DNA of 64,000 nucleotides from UBA6623 sp965217195 (GCA_965217195.1 CBDCHL010000004.1:1529607-1593606); one strand, 5' to 3'; counted from the first letter of the stretch, positions 1 through 9,722 are shown. Made by a program: numbers and translations. Notes: generated by a model not told the origin, from the sequence alone.

Positions 1-1389
1 ATGCGGGTCGACGCGGGTGAAGTGCACGCGTTGGTCGGCGAAAACGGCGCCGGTAAATCGACTCTGGTGAAAATTGTCGCCGGGATGCTCGAGCGCGATG
101 GCGGCGTGATGCGCTGGCGGGGCGAGGAGGTCCATCTGCGGCGGCCGGCTGACGCGCACGCCATCGGCATTTCGATGGTCCACCAAGAGTCGTTGCTGGC
201 GCCTCACTTGACGGTCGCCGACAACGTCTTCCTCGGCCGCGAAGCGGTGCACGGACCGCTGGTCGATCAGAGCCGCATGGAGCGGGAGACGGCGGCGTTG
301 ATTGAGGAACACAATTTTCCGCTGAACGCCCGCGGGCAAGTGGAACAGTTGAGTCCGGCGCAAAAACAATTGATCGAAATCTGTCGCGCGCTTCACAGCG
401 CATCGAGCTTGTTGATTTTCGATGAGCCTACCTCGTCGTTGTCCGAGACCGAGGCGGCCGAGGTCTTCCGTATCGTCAGCGACCTGCGCGCCCGAGGCAT
501 CGGGATCATCTACATCACGCACCGGCTCGATGAGCTGCGCGAAGTCGCCGACCGCATCACCATATTGCGTGACGGCGACACCGTACATAGCGGCGACTTT
601 GCGGAGGTGACCACCGAGGAGATCGTCCACCACATGGTCGGCCGTGAAGTGTCGCGCATCTATGAACGTGAGCCTCTCCCTCCCGGCCGCGAGATGCTGC
701 GAGTGGATCTGCCCGGGGCAGGCTTCACGGTTCACGCCGGCGAGATCGTGGGCATCGCCGGCCTGATGGGCGCGGGCCGCACTGAACTTTGCCAAACTCT
801 GTTCGGCATTACGCCCGCCGAGGAAGGATCGATCCAGGTGGAAGGCCGGACCGTCGAAATCCGTTCACCCAGCGATGCCGTCAACGCCGGCATTGCGTTG
901 ATTACCGAAGACCGCCAGAAGACCGGGCTGGCGCTGGAGCTGTCCCTGCGGGTCAACGTCACGCTGGCGAACATGGATGCGGTTTGCCGGACCGGGTTCG
1001 TCCTCCGTTCCAAGGAGGCTCAGGCTGCCGAAGACTCCCGCAAGCGCTTGCGCATCCTCGCGGCGACGATCGAGCAGCCCGCGGGCCGGTTGAGCGGCGG
1101 CAACCAGCAGAAAATCGTCATCGCCAAGTGGCTGTTCCGCGATACCCGCGTGATGCTTTTTGACGAGCCGACACGCGGTATCGACGTCGGCGCCAAGGCC
1201 GAAGTGTTCGCTTTGATGGACGAACTCGCGCGTGACGGTAAGGCAATCGTCATGGTCAGCTCCGAGTTGCCCGAGCTGTTGCAAGTCGCGGATCGCATTC
1301 TCGTCATGCGCGATGGAGAAGTCGTGACCGAGTTGCCGCGCACAACGACGCAGCAGGAAATCATGCATCACGCGGCGGTGGGCAAATGA
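1..1389 (+). CDS. Sugar ABC transporter ATP-binding protein (RbsA/MglA type), 5' partial
   Basis: ATPase of a ribose/galactose-class ABC importer, acting at the inner face of the cytoplasmic membrane. Two ABC domains are visible: the first Walker A (GENGAGKST) lies only about 13 residues from the window edge, with signature LSPAQKQ and Walker B LLIFDEPTS; the second has signature LSGGNQQK and Walker B VMLFDEPTRGID. The second domain lacks a canonical Walker A (it reads GLMGAGRTEL), which is normal for this family. Relatives carry about 25-30 more N-terminal residues, so the true start probably lies upstream of the window. The stop overlaps the permease start (ATGA), indicating translational coupling. 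The sugar cannot be told from sequence; the binding protein is presumably further upstream. Confidence 0.93.
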   Translation: MRVDAGEVHALVGENGAGKSTLVKIVAGMLERDGGVMRWRGEEVHLRRPADAHAIGISMVHQESLLAPHLTVADNVFLGREAVHGPLVDQSRMERETAALIEEHNFPLNARGQVEQLSPAQKQLIEICRALHSASSLLIFDEPTSSLSETEAAEVFRIVSDLRARGIGIIYITHRLDELREVADRITILRDGDTVHSGDFAEVTTEEIVHHMVGREVSRIYEREPLPPGREMLRVDLPGAGFTVHAGEIVGIAGLMGAGRTELCQTLFGITPAEEGSIQVEGRTVEIRSPSDAVNAGIALITEDRQKTGLALELSLRVNVTLANMDAVCRTGFVLRSKEAQAAEDSRKRLRILAATIEQPAGRLSGGNQQKIVIAKWLFRDTRVMLFDEPTRGIDVGAKAEVFALMDELARDGKAIVMVSSELPELLQVADRILVMRDGEVVTELPRTTTQQEIMHHAAVGK

Positions 1390-2327
1390 AACTTCGCTCC
1401 GACATGATTCAGAAGCTGTTGCCGTTCTTCAGCCTGATTGCGCTGTTTGTATTTCTTTCTCTCGCCTCGCCGTATTTTCTGACCGCCATCAACCTCTCGA
1501 GCGTTGTTCGCCAAACGGCGGTCATCAACATCATGGCGCTCGGAATGACGTTGGTCATCGTTTCAGGCGGTATAGATCTCTCGGTCGGTGCGATTCTGGC
1601 GTTCTCGGGGACCGTCGGCACCATCTGCATGATCTCGGGATGGGGCGTCGGCGGCGGCATTCTGGCAGGGCTGCTATGCGGGTTGGCGTGGGGATTAGCA
1701 AATGGCTTTCTGATCACCTCGCTCAAGATCCCACCCTTCATCGTGACGCTGGGAACGCTGGGAATCGCCCGCGGTCTGACGCTGATTATTTCGGGCGGGC
1801 TGCCGGTGGTGGGCTTGCCGCGTGAGTTTTCTTTCCTCGGGGAAGGAACGGTCTTCGGCGTGCCGTTCGTGTTGCTCGTGTTGTTGGTCTGCGCCGGGCT
1901 CACCTACTTGATTCTTCACTCGACCAAGCTGGGTCGCTACACCTACGCCATCGGGAGCAACAAAGAAGCCGCGCTCTACGCCGGCATCCCGGTCGCCGGG
2001 TACACAATCGCCGTCTATGCGATCTCTGGGATGTTGACCGGCGTTTCGTCGATGATCGAGGCTTCGCGCTTGATGACCGGCCAGCCGACTGCCGGCCAAG
2101 GCTATGAGCTGCTGGTGATTGCCGCCGTCGTGATCGGCGGCGGCAGCCTCACCGGCGGCGAAGGCAGTGTCGTGGGTACGCTGATTGGCGCTTTCATCAT
2201 GGGTCTGCTGGCGAACGGCAGCGACCTTCTTGGAATCAATCCCTATCTACAGCAAGCGATCATCGGTGCGGTGATCATCGTGGCCGTGGCCCTCGACGAA
2301 GCGCGCAAGCGACGCTTTTCGACTTGA
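1386..2327 (+). CDS. Sugar ABC transporter permease (RbsC type)
   Basis: Integral membrane permease of the BPD_transp_2 family, partner of the upstream ATPase. The 313-residue protein is almost entirely hydrophobic, with 8-10 predicted membrane segments, and carries family motifs including VSGGIDLSVGAILAF near residue 58, the loop ALYAGIPV and the C-terminal GGGSLTGGEGSVVGT segment. Its start overlaps the ATPase stop by four bases, so the two are one operon. Length is typical for RbsC/XylH-type permeases. The substrate is not determined. Confidence 0.93.
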   Translation: MKLRSDMIQKLLPFFSLIALFVFLSLASPYFLTAINLSSVVRQTAVINIMALGMTLVIVSGGIDLSVGAILAFSGTVGTICMISGWGVGGGILAGLLCGLAWGLANGFLITSLKIPPFIVTLGTLGIARGLTLIISGGLPVVGLPREFSFLGEGTVFGVPFVLLVLLVCAGLTYLILHSTKLGRYTYAIGSNKEAALYAGIPVAGYTIAVYAISGMLTGVSSMIEASRLMTGQPTAGQGYELLVIAAVVIGGGSLTGGEGSVVGTLIGAFIMGLLANGSDLLGINPYLQQAIIGAVIIVAVALDEARKRRFST

Positions 2328-2673
2328 GCTGGAAAACGAAGATTGCAAGCCCTGAGGTTCTCCGCAGCTGCGGATTCTCCTCTTATCCGGCCGTCGATGG
2401 CTTTCTGCCCACCACAGGCATCGGGGTCGAGGGCCGCATCTCATACCGCTCGACTGCTCTCGCGGCTCCGGGTCGGGACGTGAGATTGTCCGGCCGCAGC
2501 GGGTACTAGGGCAAATGAACTCCTTGTTATCAGTCATTTATCCCTGCAACTTGTCGTCCTACAGTTATATGACCTTTTGCCGCCGAGTGATAGTCTGAAA
2601 CTTGCCCTTCCGCCGAATCCTGGCGGCTTTCGGCTTCCCTAAATCTTGCAACCTTCCACGAGGTGAATGAATC
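2328..2673. other. Intergenic region with a short perfect palindrome
   Basis: About 345 bases without a supported gene. It contains the 12-bp perfect palindrome CCGCAGCTGCGG (2363-2374), which could be part of a termination hairpin for the transporter operon, although no T-tract follows. The last part is the leader of the OmpA-like gene, with GAGGTG (2660-2665) as plausible ribosome-binding site 8 bases before its ATG. Confidence 0.5.
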
Positions 2674-5600
2674 ATGCGCGTGAAACTAGCTGTATTGCCG
2701 GTACTACTTGCCCTAGCGGTCGGCCCCTTGTTCCCACAGGGGCTCGAAACAACAGCGACCAAAGACGACTGGGAAGAGATCAACTTTCTTTTCGACCGAG
2801 CGGTGTTAACCGACGGGTATCCCAGTCTTTTGAAGCTGGCCGAATTGCTGAACCAGAACCCGGAATATCGCGTGAAGATCGAGGGCCACGCCGACAGTCG
2901 CGGTTCCGAGCAGTACAACGTCGGGCTCTCGGAAAAGCGAGCCCAAACAGTACGGGACTTTTTGACGAAGTACGGCGCACGCCCGTCACAGATCTCGATC
3001 GTCGCGCGCGGCAAGACGGCGCCGAAGGTCAGTAACGAAAGCGATGAGGGTCGCTGGATCAACCGGCGCGTCGAGGTCACCGTGACGGACGCCCGGGGCA
3101 ACGTGATTTCCAGCGGCGGCATCGGCGACGCGATCCAGTCCCTCGACGAGTTGGCTCGTAAGCAGGAGGAATGCTGCAGCAAGATTCTCAAGAAGCTTGA
3201 TGATGTCCTCGACCTTCTCAAGGGGCTAAGGGACGACAACGAGAGACTCAAGCAAGAAGTCGCCGATCTCAAGAACAACCAGCGCGGCATGCGCGACGAC
3301 GTGGATAAGCTCGCATCGACGCCACCCACGCCTCCGACCCCGCCGGTCGCTCCGACTCCGCCTACTCCTGCGGTTCAGACCGCGCAGGCGGGAGATCGGC
3401 AGGATTCCGGCAGGTCGTCGGGCAATCAGTACTCCACCATAAATTTCAATGTCGGACCCGACGTGCCCGGCGGCAACGTTGCGTTCTCGGGTAAGGGACG
3501 CTATTTCCTTCCGTTCGCAAACCGGCACGCCTTCCAGGCCGAAGGTGAATTCTTCCACCAATTCGGGCGCGACGAGGGACAGGTCGATTTCGGTCTCGTG
3601 AACCGCTTCGGCAACGTCCAGGCCGGAATGTTTTCGAGCTTTAAGTTCGTCAAGTTCGGCGATTTTGAGCGCACCGGTTCGCTGGGACAAGCCGCCTTTA
3701 CGCTCGATTACATCTTCAACCGCGGACGTGTGGGTTTCTTCGGCACAAAGAAGATCCTTGACGGCGCGGTGGTCAACGAAGCCTTGATCAGCCGACATGT
3801 GCTTGAGCAGACCTTCCTACGGGTGGTCGATCAGGCCGGCGTCAGCACGGCTGTGGGCGCTTGGGGCGACGCGTGGTTTGAGGGCAACTTCGGAGCTATG
3901 TTCCGCTCGGGTGGTAGCAACCGTCCCGGCGGAACGCTGCGCTACATCCATCCGGTCAGCGACAGGGTCGCTCTTACGTTTGAGGCCGGCTTGAATCAAA
4001 CTCTCGTTTCGAGTGACAACACCGGACGTGTGGTGGTCGGCGTCGAGTTCGGCAAGTGGCTCAGCCCTCAGCGGTACGAACTCGAGGACGGTGGGCCCGT
4101 GCCGGTCGATATCCCGCGCGTGCGCTATGAAGTGTTGAAGCGCCGTATCCGCACGGGCAACGACGCTCCGGTAGCGGACGCCGGTCCGGACCGTATCGGC
4201 ATCGACGCCGGGCCGGTAACGCTCGATGCTTCGGCGTCGTTTGATCCCGACGAGGATGAGATTACGTTCGCCTGGGATCAGATCGCCGGGCCTCCTATTT
4301 CGCTCAACGGCGCGGAGAGTCAACAGGCGTCTTTCACCGCCGAAGAAGGCGAGAACTACCAGTTCCGCCTGACGGTGCGCGATACGCGTGGTGCGGGCGA
4401 TACCGATCGCGTTACTGTTTCCACGCTGGACCGTCAGATCAAGATCGTGCGCTTCAGCGCTACGCCCGTCGAAATCCGAGCGGGCGAAGCCGTCAATGTG
4501 GTTTGGGAGGTGCAGAACGCCGACCAGGTCGAAATCAGCGGCATCGGTTCGGTGGATCCCAACAACGGAACCTCCTCACTGACGCTCGACGAGACTACCA
4601 CGCTGACGTTGACCGCGCGCAATCCGAAACGTGAGATCAGCCAGTCGGTCACGGTCACAGTGCTTACGCCGCAACCGCGGATCCTGCGCTTCTCGGCTTC
4701 GCCAATGACCGCGGCTCCGGGCGAGAGCGTGACCCTGATTTGGGAAACCGCCGAAGCCGACCGTGTGATGATCGACGGGCTCGGCAGCGTGCAACCGAGT
4801 GGGACGGCGACGGTCTCGGTCGATGAGACAACGACCTACACATTGACGGCGGCCAACGATCATGGGGAGGTCAACTCCGCGGTGACGGTCACCGTTCGTG
4901 TGGATACCGAAGCGCCCCAGATCGTTCGCTTCTTGGCAAACCCGGCCCAGACGACGCCGGGCGGGCAGAGCACACTGATCTGGGAGGTTCGTAATGCGGA
5001 CGAAATTGAGATTTCCGACATCGGTCCCGTCGGGGCCGCCGGCAGCTCCACGGTCACAGTCGATGAGACAACGACCTACACGCTGACCGCGCGCAGCGCC
5101 GCGGGCGAGGTTGTTGCGACCGCCGTTGTCTCGGTGGTCGACGGCTCACCGGCGGAGATTCTCGAATTTACGGCCGAACCCGCGATCGCCAAGGAACCAG
5201 GCGACCCGGTTGTCTTGCGCTGGAACACGGCGAATGCTACCAAGGTGAGCATTGTCGGCATCGGCGATGTTGAGGCGAGCGGGTCGATCCAGGTCAACCC
5301 GGTCGTTCGCACGACCTATATCTTGGTTGCCTACGGGGTCAACTCCGAGGTGACGGCCGAGGTCAACGTCACGATCGAAAACGCCAATCGCGCACCAACG
5401 GCGAAAATCACCAACCGCGAGGTGGTCAACGTTCCCGATACGGGCAACTCGACGATCGTTCTCGACGGCAGTCAGTCGAGCGATCCGGACGGTGACCCGA
5501 TTACCTTCCAGTGGCGCAGCCTGGGGCCGGGTAGAGTGGAAATCATGAACCCGACCTCGGCGACGCCCACGGTGCGGTTGCTCGACGGTACCGGGCCTTA

Positions 5601-5691
5601 CAACTTCGAGCTTGAGGTGACCGACGACAAGGGTCTACGGTCCTTCGATCGAAAGAAGATTAGCGCGGCGGACATACCGCGCCTGCGATGA
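2674..5691 (+). CDS. Large OmpA-family envelope protein with PKD and Ig-like repeats
   Basis: Secreted 1005-residue protein likely linking peptidoglycan and outer membrane. Order of parts: signal peptide (1-22); OmpA C-terminal peptidoglycan-binding domain (about 35-137, with GHADSRGSEQYN and NRRVEV); heptad-rich coiled coil (about 150-213); a proline/threonine linker built from PPTPPT; a beta-rich segment (about 250-470) that may be a barrel or beta-sandwich; a PKD/K319-type domain (about 497-590); four Ig-like repeats of about 80 residues, each starting like I(V/L)RFSA and containing VDETTTYTLTA or a variant; and a final PKD-like domain. Repeats 2 and 3 share near-identical DNA around 4819 and 5058, suggesting recent internal duplication. 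The OmpA domain at the N-terminal end with a long C-terminal adhesive array is the reverse of the usual OmpA order. Function is inferred from domains only. Confidence 0.85.
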   Translation: MRVKLAVLPVLLALAVGPLFPQGLETTATKDDWEEINFLFDRAVLTDGYPSLLKLAELLNQNPEYRVKIEGHADSRGSEQYNVGLSEKRAQTVRDFLTKYGARPSQISIVARGKTAPKVSNESDEGRWINRRVEVTVTDARGNVISSGGIGDAIQSLDELARKQEECCSKILKKLDDVLDLLKGLRDDNERLKQEVADLKNNQRGMRDDVDKLASTPPTPPTPPVAPTPPTPAVQTAQAGDRQDSGRSSGNQYSTINFNVGPDVPGGNVAFSGKGRYFLPFANRHAFQAEGEFFHQFGRDEGQVDFGLVNRFGNVQAGMFSSFKFVKFGDFERTGSLGQAAFTLDYIFNRGRVGFFGTKKILDGAVVNEALISRHVLEQTFLRVVDQAGVSTAVGAWGDAWFEGNFGAMFRSGGSNRPGGTLRYIHPVSDRVALTFEAGLNQTLVSSDNTGRVVVGVEFGKWLSPQRYELEDGGPVPVDIPRVRYEVLKRRIRTGNDAPVADAGPDRIGIDAGPVTLDASASFDPDEDEITFAWDQIAGPPISLNGAESQQASFTAEEGENYQFRLTVRDTRGAGDTDRVTVSTLDRQIKIVRFSATPVEIRAGEAVNVVWEVQNADQVEISGIGSVDPNNGTSSLTLDETTTLTLTARNPKREISQSVTVTVLTPQPRILRFSASPMTAAPGESVTLIWETAEADRVMIDGLGSVQPSGTATVSVDETTTYTLTAANDHGEVNSAVTVTVRVDTEAPQIVRFLANPAQTTPGGQSTLIWEVRNADEIEISDIGPVGAAGSSTVTVDETTTYTLTARSAAGEVVATAVVSVVDGSPAEILEFTAEPAIAKEPGDPVVLRWNTANATKVSIVGIGDVEASGSIQVNPVVRTTYILVAYGVNSEVTAEVNVTIENANRAPTAKITNREVVNVPDTGNSTIVLDGSQSSDPDGDPITFQWRSLGPGRVEIMNPTSATPTVRLLDGTGPYNFELEVTDDKGLRSFDRKKISAADIPRLR

Positions 5692-5748
5692 CGATCAACG
5701 CTTGTGGCGCGTGCTCAACCTGCGCGCCGCGGGCCGCCTTTCCCGGCG

Positions 5749-6168
5749 TCAACCGGCTGTGCCGATCTCGGGCGCGGTTTCCTGGCGGGCGTCGAGACAG
5801 CGGTTGATCTTCCCGAAGAGCTCTTCCCACTCGAAAGGCTTGCAGACGTAGTCGTCAGCCTTGGAGGCGAAGGCTTTTTCAATGTCCCCCATCATGGTCT
5901 TGGCGGTGAGCATGATGATGGGGATGTGGGCGGTGTCGGGACGCTGCTTGAGCATCTGGCACATCGTCAATCCATCGATGCCGGGCATCATGATGTCGAG
6001 CAGAATCAAGTCAGGCATTTCGGCGACAGCGGTTTGAAACCCGAGATCGCCGTCGGGCTCGAGCAAGACGTCGTACCCCAGCATGTCGAGCCGAAAGGCG
6101 GTGGGGCGAACGATTTCTTCCTCGTCGTCGACGATGAGAATCTTGATCTTATCTTCCGAATGCGTCAT
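5749..6168 (-). CDS. Response regulator, single receiver domain
   Basis: CheY-like receiver of 139 residues without an output domain. Acidic pocket VDDEEE near residues 13-18, phospho-acceptor Asp58 in LILLDIMMPG, switch residue in LTAKT and the lysine of CKPFEWEEL are all present. The short tail after the receiver is Glu/Ala-rich. Its ATG overlaps the stop of the adjacent regulator (6165-6168), and the histidine kinase lies just upstream, so the three form one operon. It probably relays phosphate to another protein or works through protein contact. Confidence 0.92.
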   Translation of the reverse strand: MTHSEDKIKILIVDDEEEIVRPTAFRLDMLGYDVLLEPDGDLGFQTAVAEMPDLILLDIMMPGIDGLTMCQMLKQRPDTAHIPIIMLTAKTMMGDIEKAFASKADDYVCKPFEWEELFGKINRCLDARQETAPEIGTAG

Positions 6169-6863
6169 AAGGCTCTTTCGCTCGGGACGGGTGTGGCTTG
6201 GGTCCTTTCGGGTGGATTCGTTTCCGCCGACGGCCGCGGCGGGTAGCTCGCGGCGGACTCCGCCGGATTCCCCCGTGCCGCCTCGGAAGATGCTCCGGCG
6301 AGTCGTTGGATGTCCTGCATGATGCGGCTCGCCACGTCGAGCGCGACCTGTGTCGACTGCGGCAAGTCGCGTTCGACTCGAGCCATCTTCAACACGTCGT
6401 CTAAGTGTCGCGCCAGCGTGAGAAGTTGGGACTGCAGGGCGGTCTCATCGGCTGACTCGCGGGCGACAGGCAGCGGCTGAGCGGTCTCTTTTTCCGGGGA
6501 GACCAGCTCGTAAACTCGCGACGCAATCGATTGCGCACCGTCGCCCTTAGAGAGGTAATCCACTGCGCCAAGCTCGAGAGCGCGCTGACGAAACTCGGGC
6601 TCAGCGTTGCAGGAAAAGAGCAGGATCTTGATCTGCGCCCATTTGGGCTCGGCCTTGACCAGCCGCGTCAGCTCCAAGCCGTTGATCTCGGGCATCATGA
6701 AATCCGCCAGCACCAGGTCCACGGCGTTCGCACGAATAACGTCGAGCGCCCGGGCGCCGTCCTCGGCCGTAAGAACTTCGTATCCCGCGCTCGCTAACCG
6801 GAACTGGAGCGTCGCGATGATGTCGGGCTCGTCGTCCACGATGAGTACGGTGGTTTTCCCCAT
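6165..6863 (-). CDS. Response regulator with C-terminal helical extension
   Basis: Receiver domain (about 1-120; VDDEPD acidic pocket, phospho-acceptor Asp54 in LVLADFMMPE, DYLSKGDG lysine region) followed by about 110 residues without a recognised DNA-binding domain. The extension has a helical stretch with heptad character (SQLLTLARHLDDVLKMARVE) and an Ala/Pro/Ser-rich tail, so it may act through protein interaction. It starts 2 bases after the histidine kinase stop and its own stop overlaps the next regulator, implying strict co-expression. Confidence 0.9.
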   Translation of the reverse strand: MGKTTVLIVDDEPDIIATLQFRLASAGYEVLTAEDGARALDVIRANAVDLVLADFMMPEINGLELTRLVKAEPKWAQIKILLFSCNAEPEFRQRALELGAVDYLSKGDGAQSIASRVYELVSPEKETAQPLPVARESADETALQSQLLTLARHLDDVLKMARVERDLPQSTQVALDVASRIMQDIQRLAGASSEAARGNPAESAASYPPRPSAETNPPERTQATPVPSERAL

Positions 6864-6865
6864 GG

Positions 6866-8668
6866 TTAACTCCCGGTGGCTTCTCCGCTGTCAAAATCCG
6901 AGTCTTTGCCGAGCCGCAGCGAAAACGAGAAGGCCGAACCTTCGCCGACTTCGGACTCAACCCAGATGCGCCCTCCGTGCAGCTCTACGATTTTCTTGCA
7001 GATCGCCAGACCGAGGCCCGTGCCCCCGGAGCGGCGGCCGGGACCTGTGCTGAGCTGCACAAAGGCGTCGAAGATGTTGTCGAGTTTCTTCTCGGGGATG
7101 CCGGGGCCGGTGTCCTGCACCCGCACGACGACCTCGTCGTCGCTCAGTTTGGTGGCGACTTCGATCCAGCCGCTTACGCCGTATCGGATGGAGTTACCGA
7201 TCAAGTTGATGACAACCTGACTGATGCGGTCGGGATCCATCCGCACAGGCGGCAGATTCGCGTCCAAGGCGACTTCCAGACGGAGCCCCTGCTTTTCGGC
7301 GGCCAGGCGCTGTTGGGCGACGGTCTCGGAGACCAGTGCGTTCAAGTCGTGCGAGCCGAACTCGATGTTGAATTCGCCTCGCTCGAGCTTCGAGAAATCC
7401 AGAGTGTCGTTGATTAGGCGATGCAATCGATCGACGTTGCGTTTCGCCAGGGCCAGGAAGTCCGCCTGGTGTTTGGTGACCTCGCCTGCCGTGCCGTCCC
7501 CGACCACGCCGATGGCTTCCTTGATGGCCGTCAACGGCGTGCGCAACTCGTGGGAAACCATCGAGGTGAACTCGCTTTTGACCATCACGGCGCGCTGCAG
7601 CGCCTCGAGCATGCGCTTGCGCTCCGTGACGTCCCGGGTAACGGCAATATAGTTCGTCGTCCGCCCGGCGGCGTCGCGGATGGGAGCGATGGTCTGCTCG
7701 ATGTCAAAGAACGTCCCGTCCTTTTTCTTGTTGCGCAACGAGCCCTGCCACACCTCGCCTTGCGTCAACTTGCCCCACATCTGGCGGTAGAAGTCCGGAG
7801 GGTGGGCGCCGCTCTTGAGAATGCGCGGATTCTGCCCGATCGCCTCGTCGCGTGAGTACCCGGAGATTCTTTCGAAGGCTGGGTTGACGAAATGGATTCG
7901 CCCCTCGGTGTCGGTGATGAAAATGGCCTCCCCGGCGGACTCGAGGGCGGCGGCGAGCAGCGTGTGCTCTTCTTCCATCCTCTTGCGCTCGGTGATGTCG
8001 AACCCGACGCCGATCAGCCCGGTCGAGCAGCCGTCGTTGCCGACCACCGGGGCCTTGATGACCAACACCGTCCGTGACTCGCCCTGAAAGTCGATCGTCT
8101 CCTCATGGCGAACAGGGCGACACGATGCCATCACCTCGCGGTCGCGTTTCACAAAGCGCGAGGCGATGTCGCGCGGGAAGAGGTCGAAATCAGTGCGCGA
8201 GACCACGCTCGACGCCGGCATTCCCAGAGCATCGGCGAAGATTTTGTTGACGGCGGTGTAGCGGAACTCGGCGTCCTTCAGGAACGCGAACGCGGGCAGA
8301 CTGTCGAGCAGCGTGTTGACTTCGCGATTCTTCTGACAATAGGTAGAGGCAAGCTGCGCATGGGAGCGCAATTCCTGTTGGAGCCACCGGTCGAGCTCAT
8401 CGCCGAGATCGCGATGCACCACGGCGATCGACCCAAGCACCCGGTCGTGCGCCGACGCCGGAGTCTCGTCAAGCGCCGATTGAGCGCACTCCCAATAGCA
8501 TTCGAGCGCTTGTCTGATCGACACGCGCTGTTCCGTCATCTCCCGAGCCAGCCGGCGGGCGCCCAGCCGGGCCTGTTCCGACTCGGTCGATAGGAACTCG
8601 GCGATCGCCTCGCGGCAATCGTCGAATTCGGAACGTGTAGGCGAAGATTCCAGAACGTTGACTGCCAT
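6866..8668 (-). CDS. PAS-domain hybrid-free sensor histidine kinase
   Basis: Cytosolic sensor kinase of 600 residues with no evident membrane segment. Order: N-terminal helical domain resembling RsbRD-type regulators (about 10-100), PAS 1 (about 115-235), PAS 2 with PAC motif ending in VTRDVTERK (about 240-352), HisKA with phospho-acceptor His373 in VSHELRTPLT, and HATPase (N box NLIGNSIRYG, G1 DTGPGIP, G2 GGTGLGLAI) to about 590. It is first in an operon with two response regulators on the minus strand. The PAS domains suggest a soluble or redox signal; the ligand cannot be told. Confidence 0.93.
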   Translation of the reverse strand: MAVNVLESSPTRSEFDDCREAIAEFLSTESEQARLGARRLAREMTEQRVSIRQALECYWECAQSALDETPASAHDRVLGSIAVVHRDLGDELDRWLQQELRSHAQLASTYCQKNREVNTLLDSLPAFAFLKDAEFRYTAVNKIFADALGMPASSVVSRTDFDLFPRDIASRFVKRDREVMASCRPVRHEETIDFQGESRTVLVIKAPVVGNDGCSTGLIGVGFDITERKRMEEEHTLLAAALESAGEAIFITDTEGRIHFVNPAFERISGYSRDEAIGQNPRILKSGAHPPDFYRQMWGKLTQGEVWQGSLRNKKKDGTFFDIEQTIAPIRDAAGRTTNYIAVTRDVTERKRMLEALQRAVMVKSEFTSMVSHELRTPLTAIKEAIGVVGDGTAGEVTKHQADFLALAKRNVDRLHRLINDTLDFSKLERGEFNIEFGSHDLNALVSETVAQQRLAAEKQGLRLEVALDANLPPVRMDPDRISQVVINLIGNSIRYGVSGWIEVATKLSDDEVVVRVQDTGPGIPEKKLDNIFDAFVQLSTGPGRRSGGTGLGLAICKKIVELHGGRIWVESEVGEGSAFSFSLRLGKDSDFDSGEATGS

Positions 8669-9533
8669 CGCAACCCATAGCCCGGCGAGGTGAGTCGCCG
8701 AATACAGTTGTCGTCAACCAACATATCGACGCCGAACTATCGGGTCTTGAGCGGATTTATTGCGAAGTCGACAACCGCGGCCGCGAAGCGGCGGCCGGAA
8801 TAGAGCCTAGGGTGGAGCCGGAACGCCGGAACCCTAGGTCTGGAGTGTCTACCTTTTTGATGTATCGGTTGCCCGCAGTGGGGCAGGTCTCGAGGCCTGC
8901 CCGTTCCTCGAATGACCCGTGAGTCAACGCGCGAAGCGATCCGCACCGGCACCGCCGACGAGCCGAGTTAATGCCGGCCCTGGGCGCAAGCCCAGGGATT
9001 GTCAATCCCGACCCCACCGTCTTCCGCCATGGGCGAACGACCGCTCTCGCAGTCGTTCCGGGGTTCGGGGTGGGCCCGGACCGGCCGCCAAGCGGCCGGG
9101 ATGTCTCATCGCCTCGGACCCGCCCCCGGAAGGGGGCGCGGATAGTAGCCCCGGGCGCAAGCCCGGGGACCCGTGCCGTTAATCACGGTAAGCCCCGGAC
9201 GGGGCGTAGGAAAAATCGCTCGATCGAACCCCGGCCAATGGAAACCTTTCACCCTTTCACCCGCCGACGGCTGACACTCGACACCTCCTTGGCCTGTTTT
9301 CCTGCTTCAGCCTTCACACCCCCGAAACGGAAAACCGGCGCTGTGCCATATGGCAAGAAGCTGGAGGCGGTAGGAAATAGCCCGTCAGCCCGACCTGACG
9401 CTCAACGCCCGACTCACTGATGCGGACCGTTTCACGCGACCCTGCCGTCATTACCGACGGATGAGGGCCCCTACCTCCCTACCCAAGGAGTCCTATTTAG
9501 CAGTACAATTTGCTCAGACCTTCGGGTGGGGAG
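8669..9533. repeat. Intergenic cluster of GC-rich hairpins
   Basis: No gene is supported here. The stretch holds at least six strong inverted repeats: 8806-8838 (CCTAGGGT arms), 8881-8902 (GGGCAGG arms), 8978-8997 (CCCTGGGC, loop GCAA), 9081-9099 (CCGGCCGC, loop CAA), 9121-9138 (CGCCCCC, loop GGAA) and 9149-9168 (CCCCGGGC, loop GCAA). Several have GNRA-type loops. Together they look like REP/BIME-type extragenic palindromes rather than terminators, because T-tracts are absent. Confidence 0.75.
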
Positions 9534-9714
9534 ATGACCGGCCGAACCATATCGCATTACCGCATCACCGAGAAGCTCGGTGAGGGCGGCATGGGTGTCG
9601 TCTATAAGGCCGAGGACACAAAACTGCGCCGCACGGTCGCGCTGAAGTTTCTGCGCCCCGACGCCATCGAAGATGCCGAGGCCAAGGAACGCTTCCTGCG
9701 CGAAGCTCAGGCCG
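9534..9714 (+). pseudogene. Ser/Thr protein kinase, N-terminal fragment
   Basis: About 60 residues match the N-lobe of a bacterial PknB-type (Hanks) kinase: ISHYRITEKLGEGGMGVVYKAEDTKL contains the glycine-rich loop, VALKFLRP the catalytic lysine, and ERFLREAQAA the start of helix C. Start ATG 9534 is preceded by GGGGAG. Homology stops near 9714, where a hairpin-type repeat begins, and the frame then runs through repetitive DNA to a stop at 9824. The catalytic loop, DFG and the rest are absent, so this is a broken gene. A short unrelated fusion is possible but would not be an active kinase. Confidence 0.85.
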
Positions 9715-9722
9715 CGCCGGCC

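Noticed and set aside
4438..5390. Regular repeats that could be mistaken for a CRISPR-like array
   Set aside because: They are in-frame Ig-like protein repeats of about 80 residues with diverged DNA and no spacers.
5704..6246. 180-codon plus-strand frame over the response regulators
   Set aside because: Antisense to clear receiver domains with intact active-site residues.
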